From: CAZBLK01 sp964492715
GTDB taxonomy: Bacteria > Bacillota > Clostridia > Lachnospirales > WRBF01
Direction of reading: 5' to 3'
Assembly (NCBI GenBank): GCA_964492715.1
Contig: CAZBLK010000013.1
Location: forward strand, 8,073-72,072
DNA: 64,000 nt
A model generated the notes under the pieces. It saw only the letters and a program-made list of their open reading frames with translations. It searched no databases and was not told where the DNA came from. Both the position numbers and the translations under genes were made by a program. Below, one piece after another: positions 42,347 to 51,033 of the stretch (the first letter of the stretch is position 1; each line of letters starts with the position of its first letter).

Positions 42347-43324
42347 ATGGCAAATTCACGAAACAAATATATTAGGCGCAAATTTTCGACGCAAGCTTTT
42401 AAAATGAAAAAAAGGGTTGCTAGGGTAGAGCAAATTGTTTTAAACGTGGCAGCTGTGCTTGTTGTAATTCTTTTTGTTTTAGTTGTTAAAAACACTTTTA
42501 TAACTCCCAAAAAAGCAGTAAGTGTTCCGTTAGAAAATGTTGCGGCGTTCCGTGTGCCTTACCGAGTTTTAAATGACGTTAAGCAACTTTCTGCAAAATA
42601 CAATGTTGATTTTTATGAGGCTTTGACTGTTTATTCGGTAGAAAACAATTTTTTTCCAAATAAAGCTGTTACACCTTCGTTTGCAGAAATTGAGCAGAGT
42701 TTTTTTGTTAGTTACAAAAAAATTAAAAATCAGTACAGCACAAAAAAACTTGCTCCATATTATCAGCTTTTTGAAAACATTTTCAGCGAAATAAAAAACT
42801 TTCCAATACCAGAAGGCTTTGAATATGAAAATTCGGTAGGATATATGTACGGCGACAGCTATGGTGCTGAAAGGACGTATGGCGGAGAACGCACGCATGA
42901 GGGTACAGACATTTTGGACAGGGAAAACGTTCGTGGGCGAATACCTATAGTTAGCATGACAAACGGTGTCGTAAAAAACATTGGCTGGAACGAACTAGGT
43001 GGGTATCGAGTTGGAATTGTTACAGAAAACGGAACGTATTATTACTACGCACATTTAGACAGCTTTGCCGAAAACCTAAAGGAAGGGAGCAGCATAACTG
43101 CTGGGCAGCAAATTGGGCTTATGGGTGACTCAGGCTATGACAAAAAGGAAGGAACAAAGGGTAAGTTCCCAGTTCATTTGCACGTTGGAATTTTGCCAAA
43201 AACTTCGCTTTCAAAAAAAGAGCTTTGGGTAAACCCTTATCCTTATTTAAGGTACATAGAAGGGAAAAAGGTTTCTTTAAGCCTTGGGTTAGAACATGAG
43301 ATTGATAGCAATTTTATTGAATGA
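42347..43324 (+). CDS. M23-family (LytM-like) peptidase
   Basis: Zinc endopeptidase expected to cut peptidoglycan cross-bridges, or a degenerate relative that acts as scaffold, as SpoIIQ does. The 325 residues have a basic cytoplasmic start, one membrane helix (about 30-48), a helical region and the M23 domain (about 165-300). The zinc-binding motifs appear as RTHEGTDI and VHLHVGI, both with the needed His and Asp, and YYYAHLDSF matches the core. Both ligands argue for activity. Translation may be controlled by the hairpin over its ribosome site. A terminator follows. Confidence 0.88.
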   Translation: MANSRNKYIRRKFSTQAFKMKKRVARVEQIVLNVAAVLVVILFVLVVKNTFITPKKAVSVPLENVAAFRVPYRVLNDVKQLSAKYNVDFYEALTVYSVENNFFPNKAVTPSFAEIEQSFFVSYKKIKNQYSTKKLAPYYQLFENIFSEIKNFPIPEGFEYENSVGYMYGDSYGAERTYGGERTHEGTDILDRENVRGRIPIVSMTNGVVKNIGWNELGGYRVGIVTENGTYYYYAHLDSFAENLKEGSSITAGQQIGLMGDSGYDKKEGTKGKFPVHLHVGILPKTSLSKKELWVNPYPYLRYIEGKKVSLSLGLEHEIDSNFIE

Positions 43325-43363
43325 AAAAGCTTCCTCTACAAAAAGGGTAGGGGAAGCTTTTTA
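43325..43363. terminator. bidirectional terminator
   Basis: AAAAGCTTCCTCTAC and GTAGGGGAAGCTTTT enclose 8 bases with A/T runs on both sides, between converging genes. Confidence 0.85.
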
Positions 43364-43433
43364 TTAGACCTCTTGCCAAATTATAAACCCTGCCTTTACA
43401 GCAAATTATGAAATATCTTATTTCGCAAGAAGT

Positions 43434-44510
43434 CTACTCAAACACAGTTACAGCTTGGCTGCCCATTTGCTCCCAAGCCTCAATAAACCCTTTGCGTGAT
43501 GCACGAGTTTCTCCAACAAGAGGGTCATTAAAATAAATATACTTTTCATCATATCCAGTTATTAAAACAGAATGTTCATTCCAAGTAATTTGCACATCTC
43601 CATCATTTGTTTTCCACGTTTCAGAAAAGCGTGCAAGCTTACTATAAGATGAGTTTGTAATAATCCAAACAGGAAAGTCTGTACTTACTAAACGCAAAAT
43701 ATCATCAAAACTTAGCCCGGTAATGTCATAAGCAGTATCTTTTTTATATTTTGTCAAAAGCTTATATATGGGCTCGTGGTAAACACCGTATCCGTCTTTG
43801 CTCATGCTCCAAATGTCGCCTACAAAACCTTCGTGGGGGTTTCCATAAAGCTTACCCGTTCGGTATGCAACTTTGTCAATTTCGTCGGCAAGTGTTAGCT
43901 TTGAAACGCTTACACCATGAAAATTTAAAAGCATAGCAAGGCTAGTTACTTCACAGCCACGCTGAAGCTCGGGAAGCTGGCTTATTAACGGAACGTCTTC
44001 TATTTTATGGCTTTCCATTAGGTGCGAAGCATTTGTCCAAACAAGCATGTTGTTTTTACGCAAATATACAAAAGAACGTGTATCACTTTTTGCATAGGCT
44101 AAAGCCTCAGTAAAACTGTTAAACTCCTCGTACTTTCCTTTGCTTTTACCCGTAAAAACATGAAACTTAGGGTAATTGTCCCAAAGCCATTCACCGTTTC
44201 GGCTTTTGTTTTGCCTAATTGAGGCATGTTCAAATGTATCGGCGTATTCCAGCGCATCGTCATAGAATTTAAAGCTTTTTTTAAAATCTTCGTTAACATA
44301 AACTTGGTACAAGTTGCTTTCTTTAGTTGGTGCAGCTGATGGTGAGGGGGTTTTTATAACACGTTTTACCTTCATTTCTGGTATGTTGGTAGGTGAAACT
44401 GCAACAGGCAGTGTTTGAAAATAGTTTATTAACAATTTATAAATGCTGTAGCCTATTAAAATTGTAACAAAAATTACTGATAGAATAATAACGGTTTTTA
44501 GTATTTTCAT
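43434..44510 (-). CDS. membrane-anchored C39-like cysteine peptidase
   Basis: A 358-residue protein with one N-terminal membrane helix (about 6-27) and a Pro/Ser/Thr-rich linker. Two SPOR-like or repeat segments follow (YQVYVNEDFKKSFKFYDDALEYA, YEEFNSFTEALAYAK), then a C39-like peptidase domain (about 175-355). Catalytic residues fit: Cys in RGCEVTSLAMLL, His in WNEHSVLITGYD, Asp/Asn in YFNDPL. I prefer ATG 44510 after AGAGAG; a GTG two codons upstream is also open. Substrate unknown; it acts outside the cell. Confidence 0.85.
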   Translation of the reverse strand: MKILKTVIILSVIFVTILIGYSIYKLLINYFQTLPVAVSPTNIPEMKVKRVIKTPSPSAAPTKESNLYQVYVNEDFKKSFKFYDDALEYADTFEHASIRQNKSRNGEWLWDNYPKFHVFTGKSKGKYEEFNSFTEALAYAKSDTRSFVYLRKNNMLVWTNASHLMESHKIEDVPLISQLPELQRGCEVTSLAMLLNFHGVSVSKLTLADEIDKVAYRTGKLYGNPHEGFVGDIWSMSKDGYGVYHEPIYKLLTKYKKDTAYDITGLSFDDILRLVSTDFPVWIITNSSYSKLARFSETWKTNDGDVQITWNEHSVLITGYDEKYIYFNDPLVGETRASRKGFIEAWEQMGSQAVTVFE

Positions 44511-44530
44511 ATTCACTCTCTAAAGATAGA

Positions 44531-44560
44531 TTTTTAGGGCGAACTAAGTTCGCCCTAAAA
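44531..44560 (-). terminator. terminator of the RND operon
   Basis: A near-perfect palindrome, TTTTAGGGCGAACT and AGTTCGCCCTAAAA, with T-runs in both directions, 13 bases after the RND stop. Confidence 0.85.
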
Positions 44561-44572
44561 GAAGTATCAGAA

Positions 44573-47500
44573 TTATGCTTTTTTCCTAAAACGCTGTCTA
44601 GTATTATCCACAATAATATAAATTGTTGGAATAAGCAAAAGCGTAACAAGTGTCGACAACAAAAGCCCCGAAACAACTACTGTTGCAAGCCCAAGCATAA
44701 GCTCTGAGCCTTGCCCTGTTGAAAACATAAGTGGTGCAAGCCCAAGCACAGTTGTTAAAACCGACATTAAAATTGGGCGCAAGCGCACAGGCCCAGCTGC
44801 CAAAACAGCTTCTTTTGCGCTCATTCCACGTTCTCGAATTAAAAGGTTTGTGTAGTCAATTAAAACTATAGCGTTGTTTATAACGATACCTGCAAGCATT
44901 ATAAGACCAAGAAAGCTTGTTATGTTAAGTGTAGCACCAAAAACCCAAAGACCTAAAAGTGCGCCAGTCATTGCAACAGGTATTGAAAACATAACTATAA
45001 ATGGGTATATAAGCGACTCAAACTCTGCCGCCATAATCATGTAAACTAAAAATACGGCAATAACAAGTGCTACTCCAAGACCGCCAAAAGTTTCTGCCAT
45101 TTGTTGAGATTGGCCAGAAACACCCCAGCTATATCCGCTTGGCATGTTATAATCTTTCATAGCCTCTCTAATTTCTGAGTCTACGCTTCCAGAAGCACGA
45201 CCCACAAGGCTTCCTGTAATAGAAATATACCTTTGTTGGTTTTCTCGTGTAATGCTTGTCGGAAGTTCTTTAATTTCAATTTCTGCAAGCTCGTAAAGCG
45301 GAATACTTACGCCTGTAGGCGTAGGTATTAAAATGTTATTAACATCGTTAATGTAGTTAAAGTCGTCTTTGTTTTGCATTATACGTATGTCAATCTCGTC
45401 GCCATCAATTTTGTACGTCGTTGCAACCGTGCCAGTAATTGCTGTGTTAATTATACTCGAAACACTGCTTGCAGACAAGCCATAAGAGGAAGCTTTGTTC
45501 CTATCAACTGAAATAACTGCTTGAGGCGACACGCTTTCTACCGACGTTTTTACGTCACGAGTTCCTTGTATATTAGATATTATGCCTTTAACGTCGTTTG
45601 CTATGCCTTCTAGTGTTTCAAGGTCGCTGCCTTTTACAAAAATGTCTATAGAGTTGCCGCCGGCAAACTGCCCCATTGATGAACCACTAGCAGAACAGGA
45701 AAACTCTGCGCCAGCTACGTCTTTTAAAGCGTCGGACATTGCAATTGCCACTTCGGCAGAGCTTCTTTTTCTTTCATTTTTATCAACAAGCTTAATGTCA
45801 ATTGTAGCTTGGTCAGTTCTCTTTTCTCCAAAACTACCTGTTGATTGTGAACCAATTGTATATGTTATATCTGTTATTTCTTCAAAGGTGCTAATTTTTT
45901 CTAATGCTTTTTCAGTAATAGCTTCTGTTTGAGAAAGCAAAGCACCTTTTGGCATTGTAATGTTTACAGCAACACCACTTTCGTCAGTTGTAGGCATGAA
46001 CTCCATTTCAACAAACTGCAATGAAACTAAAGTAACGGCAATAAACAAACCTACAATTGCAAGTGTACGCTTTCTTTTTTCAATTGCCACAGCCAAAACT
46101 CTTGTATACGCTTTCTCAAGCCAACTAATAAAATTAGAAAAAATGTCAAGCGGAAGAGACAAAATTGTCTTTTTCCTTTTTGCTTGAGTCACTTCAATAG
46201 GGCGCAAAATAAGCGAAGACGCCATTGGAACAAATGTAAGTGAAACAACAAGCGAAGAAGCAAGAGAGAATGCAATTGTAAGCGCAAGCTGGTTAAAAAT
46301 TTGCGCCGTTAAACCGCCGCCAAAAGTAATTGGTAAGAAAACGGCAACAGTAGTAAGTGTTGAAGCAGTAACCGAAAGAGCAACTTCTCGTGCCCCGTTA
46401 ATTGCCGCATCAATTTTGTTTTCCCCTTCTTCAATTTTTCGGTAAATGCTTTCAAGAACAACTATTGAGTTGTCAACGAGCATACCGATACCAAGTGCAA
46501 GACCACCCAGTGACATTACGTTAAGTGTAATGTCTGCGTAATACATAAGCACGAATGTAGTGACAATTGAAATTGGCATAGACGCCGCAACTATTAGTGT
46601 TGAGCGGAAGTCCCTAAGGAAAATAAACAAAATTACAACAGCCAAAACACCACCGAAAATTGCAGAAGATGCAACAGTTGAAAGTGTCATAGTTACAAAG
46701 TCGGCAGGGTTTAAAATAACTTTAAATTCAAGTTCGGGCATTTCGCTTTGTATTGCGTTCATTTCTTGAAGTACAGCGTTTGCAACGTTTACAGTGTTTG
46801 CTGTAGACTGCTTTTGAATTGAAATCGTAACGCTTGGAACGCCGTTTATGTATGAAAGGCTATCAGGCTCTTTGAAAACCTCTTCAACTTCTGCAATGTC
46901 GTTTAAAAAAATTGTTGCGCCAGACTGTAAAGTAAGCGGAAGCATACGAAGCTCGTCAATTGTAGCAAATTCTCCAACTACTCTAAGCTGAAGGCTTTTA
47001 TCGCCTTGCTTAACTGTTCCTGCTGGTGTGTTTCTGTTTTCTGACATTATAAGCTGCATAACTTGGCTTTCAGAAATGCCGTAGCCACGAAGCTTTTCTG
47101 GTGAAAGTGTAACAGTAATTTCTTTTTCTTTACCGCCGGAAATGCTTACAGACGCAACACCGTCTTGACGCTCGAAGCGGTTTGAAATTTTGTCGTCCAC
47201 AACCCTTTTAAGGTCAACCAAGTCATACTTGCTTCCGGAAACACCAATCATCATTGACGACATAGAGTTCATGTCAATTTTCATTACTATTGGGTCGCCT
47301 GCGCCTTCCGGCAACATACCTTTTATAAGGTCGATACGCTCACGCACGTCAAGCGAGGCGTTGTCAATGTCTGTTCCGTCCTCAAACTCCAAAATAATTA
47401 ACGAGTTGCCGTTTGACGAGGTACTTGTTACGTTTTTTATGCCTGCGACTGTACCTAAAGCACCTTCAAGTGGAATTGTAATTAAAGTTTCAATTTCTGA

Positions 47501-47668
47501 CGGAGCTGTTCCTTTATAATCCGTCGAAACAATTGCTACTGGAATGTTCATGTTTGGCATCATGTCAAGGCGTAAGTTTGAAATTGACAAAAAGCCAAAG
47601 GCAACTGCTATTAAAATTACCATGAAGGTGGTAACAGGGCGTTTTACTGCAACTTTTGAAATACCCAT
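44573..47668 (-). CDS. RND-family efflux permease (AcrB/SwrC-like)
   Basis: A 1031-residue proton-driven exporter of hydrophobic compounds. Twelve membrane helices are arranged 1+5, loop, 1+5. Signature stretches include VKRPVTTFMVILIAVAFGFLS, GGLALGIGMLVDNSIVVLESIYRKIEEG (the proton-relay Asp pair region) and FLGLIMLAGIVINNAIVLIDYTN. Both large outer loops are present. It belongs to the HAE1/SwrC branch that occurs in Gram-positives, which lack an outer-membrane TolC. It is the third gene after the MarR regulator and the membrane-fusion protein, 3 bases from the latter. Confidence 0.96.
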   Translation of the reverse strand: MGISKVAVKRPVTTFMVILIAVAFGFLSISNLRLDMMPNMNIPVAIVSTDYKGTAPSEIETLITIPLEGALGTVAGIKNVTSTSSNGNSLIILEFEDGTDIDNASLDVRERIDLIKGMLPEGAGDPIVMKIDMNSMSSMMIGVSGSKYDLVDLKRVVDDKISNRFERQDGVASVSISGGKEKEITVTLSPEKLRGYGISESQVMQLIMSENRNTPAGTVKQGDKSLQLRVVGEFATIDELRMLPLTLQSGATIFLNDIAEVEEVFKEPDSLSYINGVPSVTISIQKQSTANTVNVANAVLQEMNAIQSEMPELEFKVILNPADFVTMTLSTVASSAIFGGVLAVVILFIFLRDFRSTLIVAASMPISIVTTFVLMYYADITLNVMSLGGLALGIGMLVDNSIVVLESIYRKIEEGENKIDAAINGAREVALSVTASTLTTVAVFLPITFGGGLTAQIFNQLALTIAFSLASSLVVSLTFVPMASSLILRPIEVTQAKRKKTILSLPLDIFSNFISWLEKAYTRVLAVAIEKRKRTLAIVGLFIAVTLVSLQFVEMEFMPTTDESGVAVNITMPKGALLSQTEAITEKALEKISTFEEITDITYTIGSQSTGSFGEKRTDQATIDIKLVDKNERKRSSAEVAIAMSDALKDVAGAEFSCSASGSSMGQFAGGNSIDIFVKGSDLETLEGIANDVKGIISNIQGTRDVKTSVESVSPQAVISVDRNKASSYGLSASSVSSIINTAITGTVATTYKIDGDEIDIRIMQNKDDFNYINDVNNILIPTPTGVSIPLYELAEIEIKELPTSITRENQQRYISITGSLVGRASGSVDSEIREAMKDYNMPSGYSWGVSGQSQQMAETFGGLGVALVIAVFLVYMIMAAEFESLIYPFIVMFSIPVAMTGALLGLWVFGATLNITSFLGLIMLAGIVINNAIVLIDYTNLLIRERGMSAKEAVLAAGPVRLRPILMSVLTTVLGLAPLMFSTGQGSELMLGLATVVVSGLLLSTLVTLLLIPTIYIIVDNTRQRFRKKA

Positions 47669-47671
47669 GTG

Positions 47672-49078
47672 TTACTCCTCCTTTTCGGAAACAACGTTTA
47701 CACTGTCACCGTCTGTTAAGTACGACTGTCCAACAACTACAACTTGCGAAGTGCTATCTATGCCTGATGTAACTTCAATCATTTCGCCGTTGTCTATACC
47801 TGTTGTTACATTTACTCTTTTTGCAATTCCATTATCGTTTACATAAACGTATTTAGACGTTTCGTCCGAAAGAACAACGTTTCTTGGAACAACAATTGCG
47901 TCGTCAGACGATTCGTTAACAAAACGAACTTCGGCAAACATACCTGCCTTTATAAGCCCTTGTTCGTTGCTAAGTTCAATTTTCACAGGGAACATGTTTG
48001 TTTGGTCAGCCGCTGGGCTAACTGTTTTAATTGTTCCAATAAAAGGTGTGTTACCTATAGATTTTATATAAACTTCTACTTTATCCGAAACATTCAATTT
48101 ATTAATTATTATTTCAGAAACTTTAACATCAACGTTAACTGTGTTAGTGGTTACAATTTGAAAAGCTGGAGCTTGCGTAGAAGTAAATTCGCCGGCTTTA
48201 GCTGTTTTTGCACTTATAACACCGCTTATTGGTGCTTTTACACTTGCATCATTTAACGTTTCGTATGCAATTTGTAGCTGCACAGCAACAGAGTTTTCCG
48301 AAGCTTTTGCTTGGCTTACGCCAACGCCAGCTTTGTCGGCGTTTTCCCCAGAAATTTTAGAAACAGTGAGGTCGTAGCTTTCTTGTGCTTTCGACAACCC
48401 AAGTTCTGCTTGGCTGTAGGCAACTGTAGCTTGGTTTATTGCAAGCTCAGCTTGTTCCTTGCCAGATTTTGCTTGTGTGTAGCCTAGTTCTGCTTTGTCA
48501 AAGTCGCTTTTCGACAAAGCGCCTGCTTCAAAAAGTATTTTTGCGTTGTTAAATGAGTTCTCTGCATTTTCAAGCTGCTTTTTTGCATTTTCAAGAGTAA
48601 CCTCTGCGTTTTTCAACCCAATTTCTGCACTTTCAAGTTGCTTTTTTGAATTATCAATAGAACCTTCAAGCTGCATAACCTGCGATTCGTACTGACCGCC
48701 TGTAGCTGAAACATAACCGCTTTGAGCTGCTCTAACGCCTAGTTGCGCCACATCAAGTTGGGTTTCAAGCTGTTTTATTTGGTTTCTTACGTCTGCTTCG
48801 TCAAGCCTAAATAAAATGTCGCCTTCGTTTACAACATCGCCAACATCAAAAAGTGTTTCGGAAACTTTGCCAGCCATTTTGCTAATAACATTAACCGATT
48901 CCGAAGGCGAAATACGCCCTGCATAAACTATTTCATCTTTAATTGATGTTTTTGAAACTGTCGTTACCTCAACTGGATAAACCTTTTTTTCTGTAGTTGT
49001 TTCAACTGCGTTGCTGGTGCAGCCCGCTACAAGAAATGCTGCAAGTATAATTGCTGTTGCTTTGTATTGCTGTTTCAT
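47672..49078 (-). CDS. RND periplasmic-adaptor/membrane-fusion lipoprotein
   Basis: The 468-residue adaptor has a lipobox (LVAGC, Cys about 20), a barrel/lipoyl region (VYAGRISPSESVNVISKMAGKVSETLFDVGDVVNEGDILFRLD), a long coiled coil (about 85-260, with Ala/Glu/Gln-rich heptads such as QAELGLSKAQESY) and the second lipoyl half (APISGVISAKTAKAGEF). The C-terminal domain follows. It is translated just before the RND permease, its pump partner. The coiled coil is longer than in many Gram-positive adaptors. Confidence 0.95.
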   Translation of the reverse strand: MKQQYKATAIILAAFLVAGCTSNAVETTTEKKVYPVEVTTVSKTSIKDEIVYAGRISPSESVNVISKMAGKVSETLFDVGDVVNEGDILFRLDEADVRNQIKQLETQLDVAQLGVRAAQSGYVSATGGQYESQVMQLEGSIDNSKKQLESAEIGLKNAEVTLENAKKQLENAENSFNNAKILFEAGALSKSDFDKAELGYTQAKSGKEQAELAINQATVAYSQAELGLSKAQESYDLTVSKISGENADKAGVGVSQAKASENSVAVQLQIAYETLNDASVKAPISGVISAKTAKAGEFTSTQAPAFQIVTTNTVNVDVKVSEIIINKLNVSDKVEVYIKSIGNTPFIGTIKTVSPAADQTNMFPVKIELSNEQGLIKAGMFAEVRFVNESSDDAIVVPRNVVLSDETSKYVYVNDNGIAKRVNVTTGIDNGEMIEVTSGIDSTSQVVVVGQSYLTDGDSVNVVSEKEE

Positions 49079-49096
49079 TTTATTCCTCCCAAAAAA

Positions 49097-50053
49097 CTAA
49101 TTTGTTGTTAAGTTTTGAAAAACTTCATACATACATTCTAAGCCTTTGTGCATATTTTCTTTTGCTTCTTCGGTAAGTGTATCATATATTTTAATAAATA
49201 CTTGATACAGTTTATCCATTGTTTGCTGCACAGAATATTCTCCTTTTTCTGTTATGTAAAAATAAATCTTGCGTGCGTCTTCACCATCTCTTGGACGTTC
49301 CTTTTTTAAATAGCCATACTCTGTCAGCGATTTAATGGCTGTAGACAGTGAGCTTTGGCTAACACCAAGAATATGAGAAAGTGTAGGTATTGCTGAATTA
49401 TTAAAAAAATACAGGTTGCAAAGTATTCTAAACTGGTTATATGTTAAACTTTGGCATTTGTTGCCATTTCGGTTAAAAAAAGGTGAAAAATTAACCGAAG
49501 CCCAGTTTAAAGTGGAAATTATTGTTTCTAAAATTTCTACAGACAAAGGTTGGTATTTTTGCCCATAATTGACAAGGGGTTCTACTTCATCAGTAGTTAA
49601 AGACAGACTTTTCAAAAGTTTAAAACCCTTTTCAAACTCAGTTCGGTTTTTTGTGTCAAGCGAAAAGTAAAAATTGTCAATTTCAGATAAAATGAATGAA
49701 GTAAGGTCTTTTAACATTTCACTCCCTTTGTCTGTTAAACAAAAATAAACTTTTCGGCTGTCCTCATTTATTTGAGGATATTCCTTCTTTATTAATCCAT
49801 GCGCTTCCATTCTTTTTATAATAGTTGAAAGGCTTCCAGTGGATTGACCTTGAGCCTTTGCAATTTCCGACAAAGTTTTTAACTTGCTGTAGCCTATTGC
49901 AAAAAGAATTGAATACTGACGTTGGCTAATGCTGCTTTCGTCAGTATCAGAGCATGAAGCTGAGCTTTTAAAAAACAATAAAATTTTATATGTAATAATG
50001 CTGTTTGCAAGCTGTATTATTAAACTTACAGAATCTTTGGGGCATTTTGCCAT
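49097..50053 (-). CDS. double MarR-family regulator (two MarR domains fused)
   Basis: A 318-residue protein made of two MarR units in tandem. Unit one (about 1-145) has LSEIAKAQGQSTGSLSTIIKRMEAHGLIKKEYPQINEDSRKVYFCLTDKG. Unit two (about 165-315) has LSHILGVSQSSLSTAIKSLTEYGYLKKERPRDGEDARKIYFYITEKG. Each carries a wHTH and wing; MarR proteins normally dimerise from separate single-domain chains. It is the first gene of an operon with an adaptor and RND pump, so it likely represses them until a drug or metabolite binds. AGGTGG precedes the ATG. A split inverted repeat lies upstream. Confidence 0.9.
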   Translation of the reverse strand: MAKCPKDSVSLIIQLANSIITYKILLFFKSSASCSDTDESSISQRQYSILFAIGYSKLKTLSEIAKAQGQSTGSLSTIIKRMEAHGLIKKEYPQINEDSRKVYFCLTDKGSEMLKDLTSFILSEIDNFYFSLDTKNRTEFEKGFKLLKSLSLTTDEVEPLVNYGQKYQPLSVEILETIISTLNWASVNFSPFFNRNGNKCQSLTYNQFRILCNLYFFNNSAIPTLSHILGVSQSSLSTAIKSLTEYGYLKKERPRDGEDARKIYFYITEKGEYSVQQTMDKLYQVFIKIYDTLTEEAKENMHKGLECMYEVFQNLTTN

Positions 50054-50107
50054 TAAACCACCTCTAAATTTGTCTATAAAAATTTATTTTTATCAAAATT
50101 GTATATA

Positions 50108-50186
50108 TTCTAAAACACTAAACACACAACATAAAGTTTATAATTAAAGTAGAAATATTATTAAAAAATAGTTAGTGTTTTTAGAA
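50108..50186. promoter_or_regulatory. widely spaced inverted repeat upstream of the MarR operon
   Basis: TTCTAAAACACTAA (50108-50121) and TTAGTGTTTTTAGAA (50172-50186) are inverse copies except for one extra T, separated by 50 bp. The first arm lies close to a plausible minus-strand promoter. They are good candidates for two binding sites of the double MarR regulator. This is inference from position and symmetry. Confidence 0.5.
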
Positions 50187-50248
50187 TTTAAGGTTTTAAC
50201 TCTTTTTAATTTTGATAATGTTTGTTATAATAAACTAAACAATAAAAT

Positions 50249-50370
50249 TTTTACATTCAAAATATTTTACACTCAAAATGTTTTACACTCAAAATGTTTT
50301 ATAGTCAATATGTTTTACACTCAATATATTTTACACTCAATATGTTTTATAGTCAATATGTTTTACAATA
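50249..50370. repeat. 16-bp tandem repeat, seven full units
   Basis: Units of TTTTACACTCAAAATG and close variants (TTTTATAGTCAATATG, TTTTACACTCAATATA) follow one another without spacers from 50249 to 50360, with a partial eighth. Variants alternate (units 4 and 7 identical). The unit is not a multiple of three, so the overlapping 93-codon frame is not a gene. It lies in the 980-bp gap between the MarR operon and spo0A. Confidence 0.9.
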
Positions 50371-50542
50371 AAAAAATAAAAAAACAATCAATAATTAATT
50401 ATGGTATAATTAGCCTAAGTCTTGCTAAAAGTGTGCGATTATGCACATCTATATGAATTGAAAATAAATCACTAATTGTTTAAAGCACTGTTATATGACA
50501 ACTATAAAACTTATATTATAATTACATAATTAATTCTTGATT

Positions 50543-50605
50543 TAGGGCGTGTTTGAAAAATAGCATTTATATAAATGAAGTTATTATAGGTTTTGCAAAC
50601 ACCCA
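50543..50605. repeat. family C element, short
   Basis: TAGGGCGTGTTTGAAAAATAG at the left and TTTTGCAAACACCCA at the right, about 63 bp. Confidence 0.6.
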
Positions 50606-50632
50606 TTATAGTTATTTAACTTTAAAACTGGC

Positions 50633-50796
50633 TAGGGCGTGTTCCAACTACCGTTCAACGCCCATCTTTTGGCTGATTTTCCGCCATGCTTCGTTAAATT
50701 TTCTTGTAATACTTCTGTATTACTTCGAAAATTTGCCTCGTATGCCGAAAAATCAGCTCAATATCTGGGTATTTTAGATAGTGGGAACACGCCCTA
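50633..50796. repeat. family D element with perfect 13-bp ends
   Basis: TAGGGCGTGTTCC and its exact inverse GGAACACGCCCTA bound 164 bp. Inside is another inverted pair (TTTTCTTGTAATAC and GTATTACTTCGAAAA). The GGGCGTGTT ends relate it to family C. No transposase is encoded. Confidence 0.8.
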
Positions 50797-50837
50797 ATAC
50801 GGTACAGCGAGCGTTTATACGAAAAAAACAATCGTAT

Positions 50838-50963
50838 TATATCAATTCCACTTTTTAACGATATTGGTAGAGGGAAGCCAAACGCCTAGTAGGTTGACGT
50901 TTTGAACCACATAGTTATATGTCTATAAGATAGACAATGTCGATTAACAATGGAATTACTATA
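50838..50963. repeat. family A palindromic repeat with a 20-25 bp insertion
   Basis: TATATCAATTCC to GGAATTACTATA. The core has GCCAAACGCC and GATAGACAATGTCGATTAA as in other copies, but an extra stretch around ACATAGTTATATGTCTATA, itself palindromic. It lies about 70 bp upstream of spo0A. Confidence 0.85.
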
Positions 50964-51033
50964 GGCTGAGTTTAAGTTATGTGATTATAAAGTTCATTAT
51001 CATAAGAAGTTAAAATGAAAGGGTTTGAGAAGT

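Noticed and set aside
50249..50370. CRISPR array
   Set aside because: Units are contiguous without spacers and no cas gene is near.
50175..50456. 93-codon plus-strand frame
   Set aside because: Made largely of the 16-bp tandem repeat, whose unit is not a multiple of three; no ribosome site.
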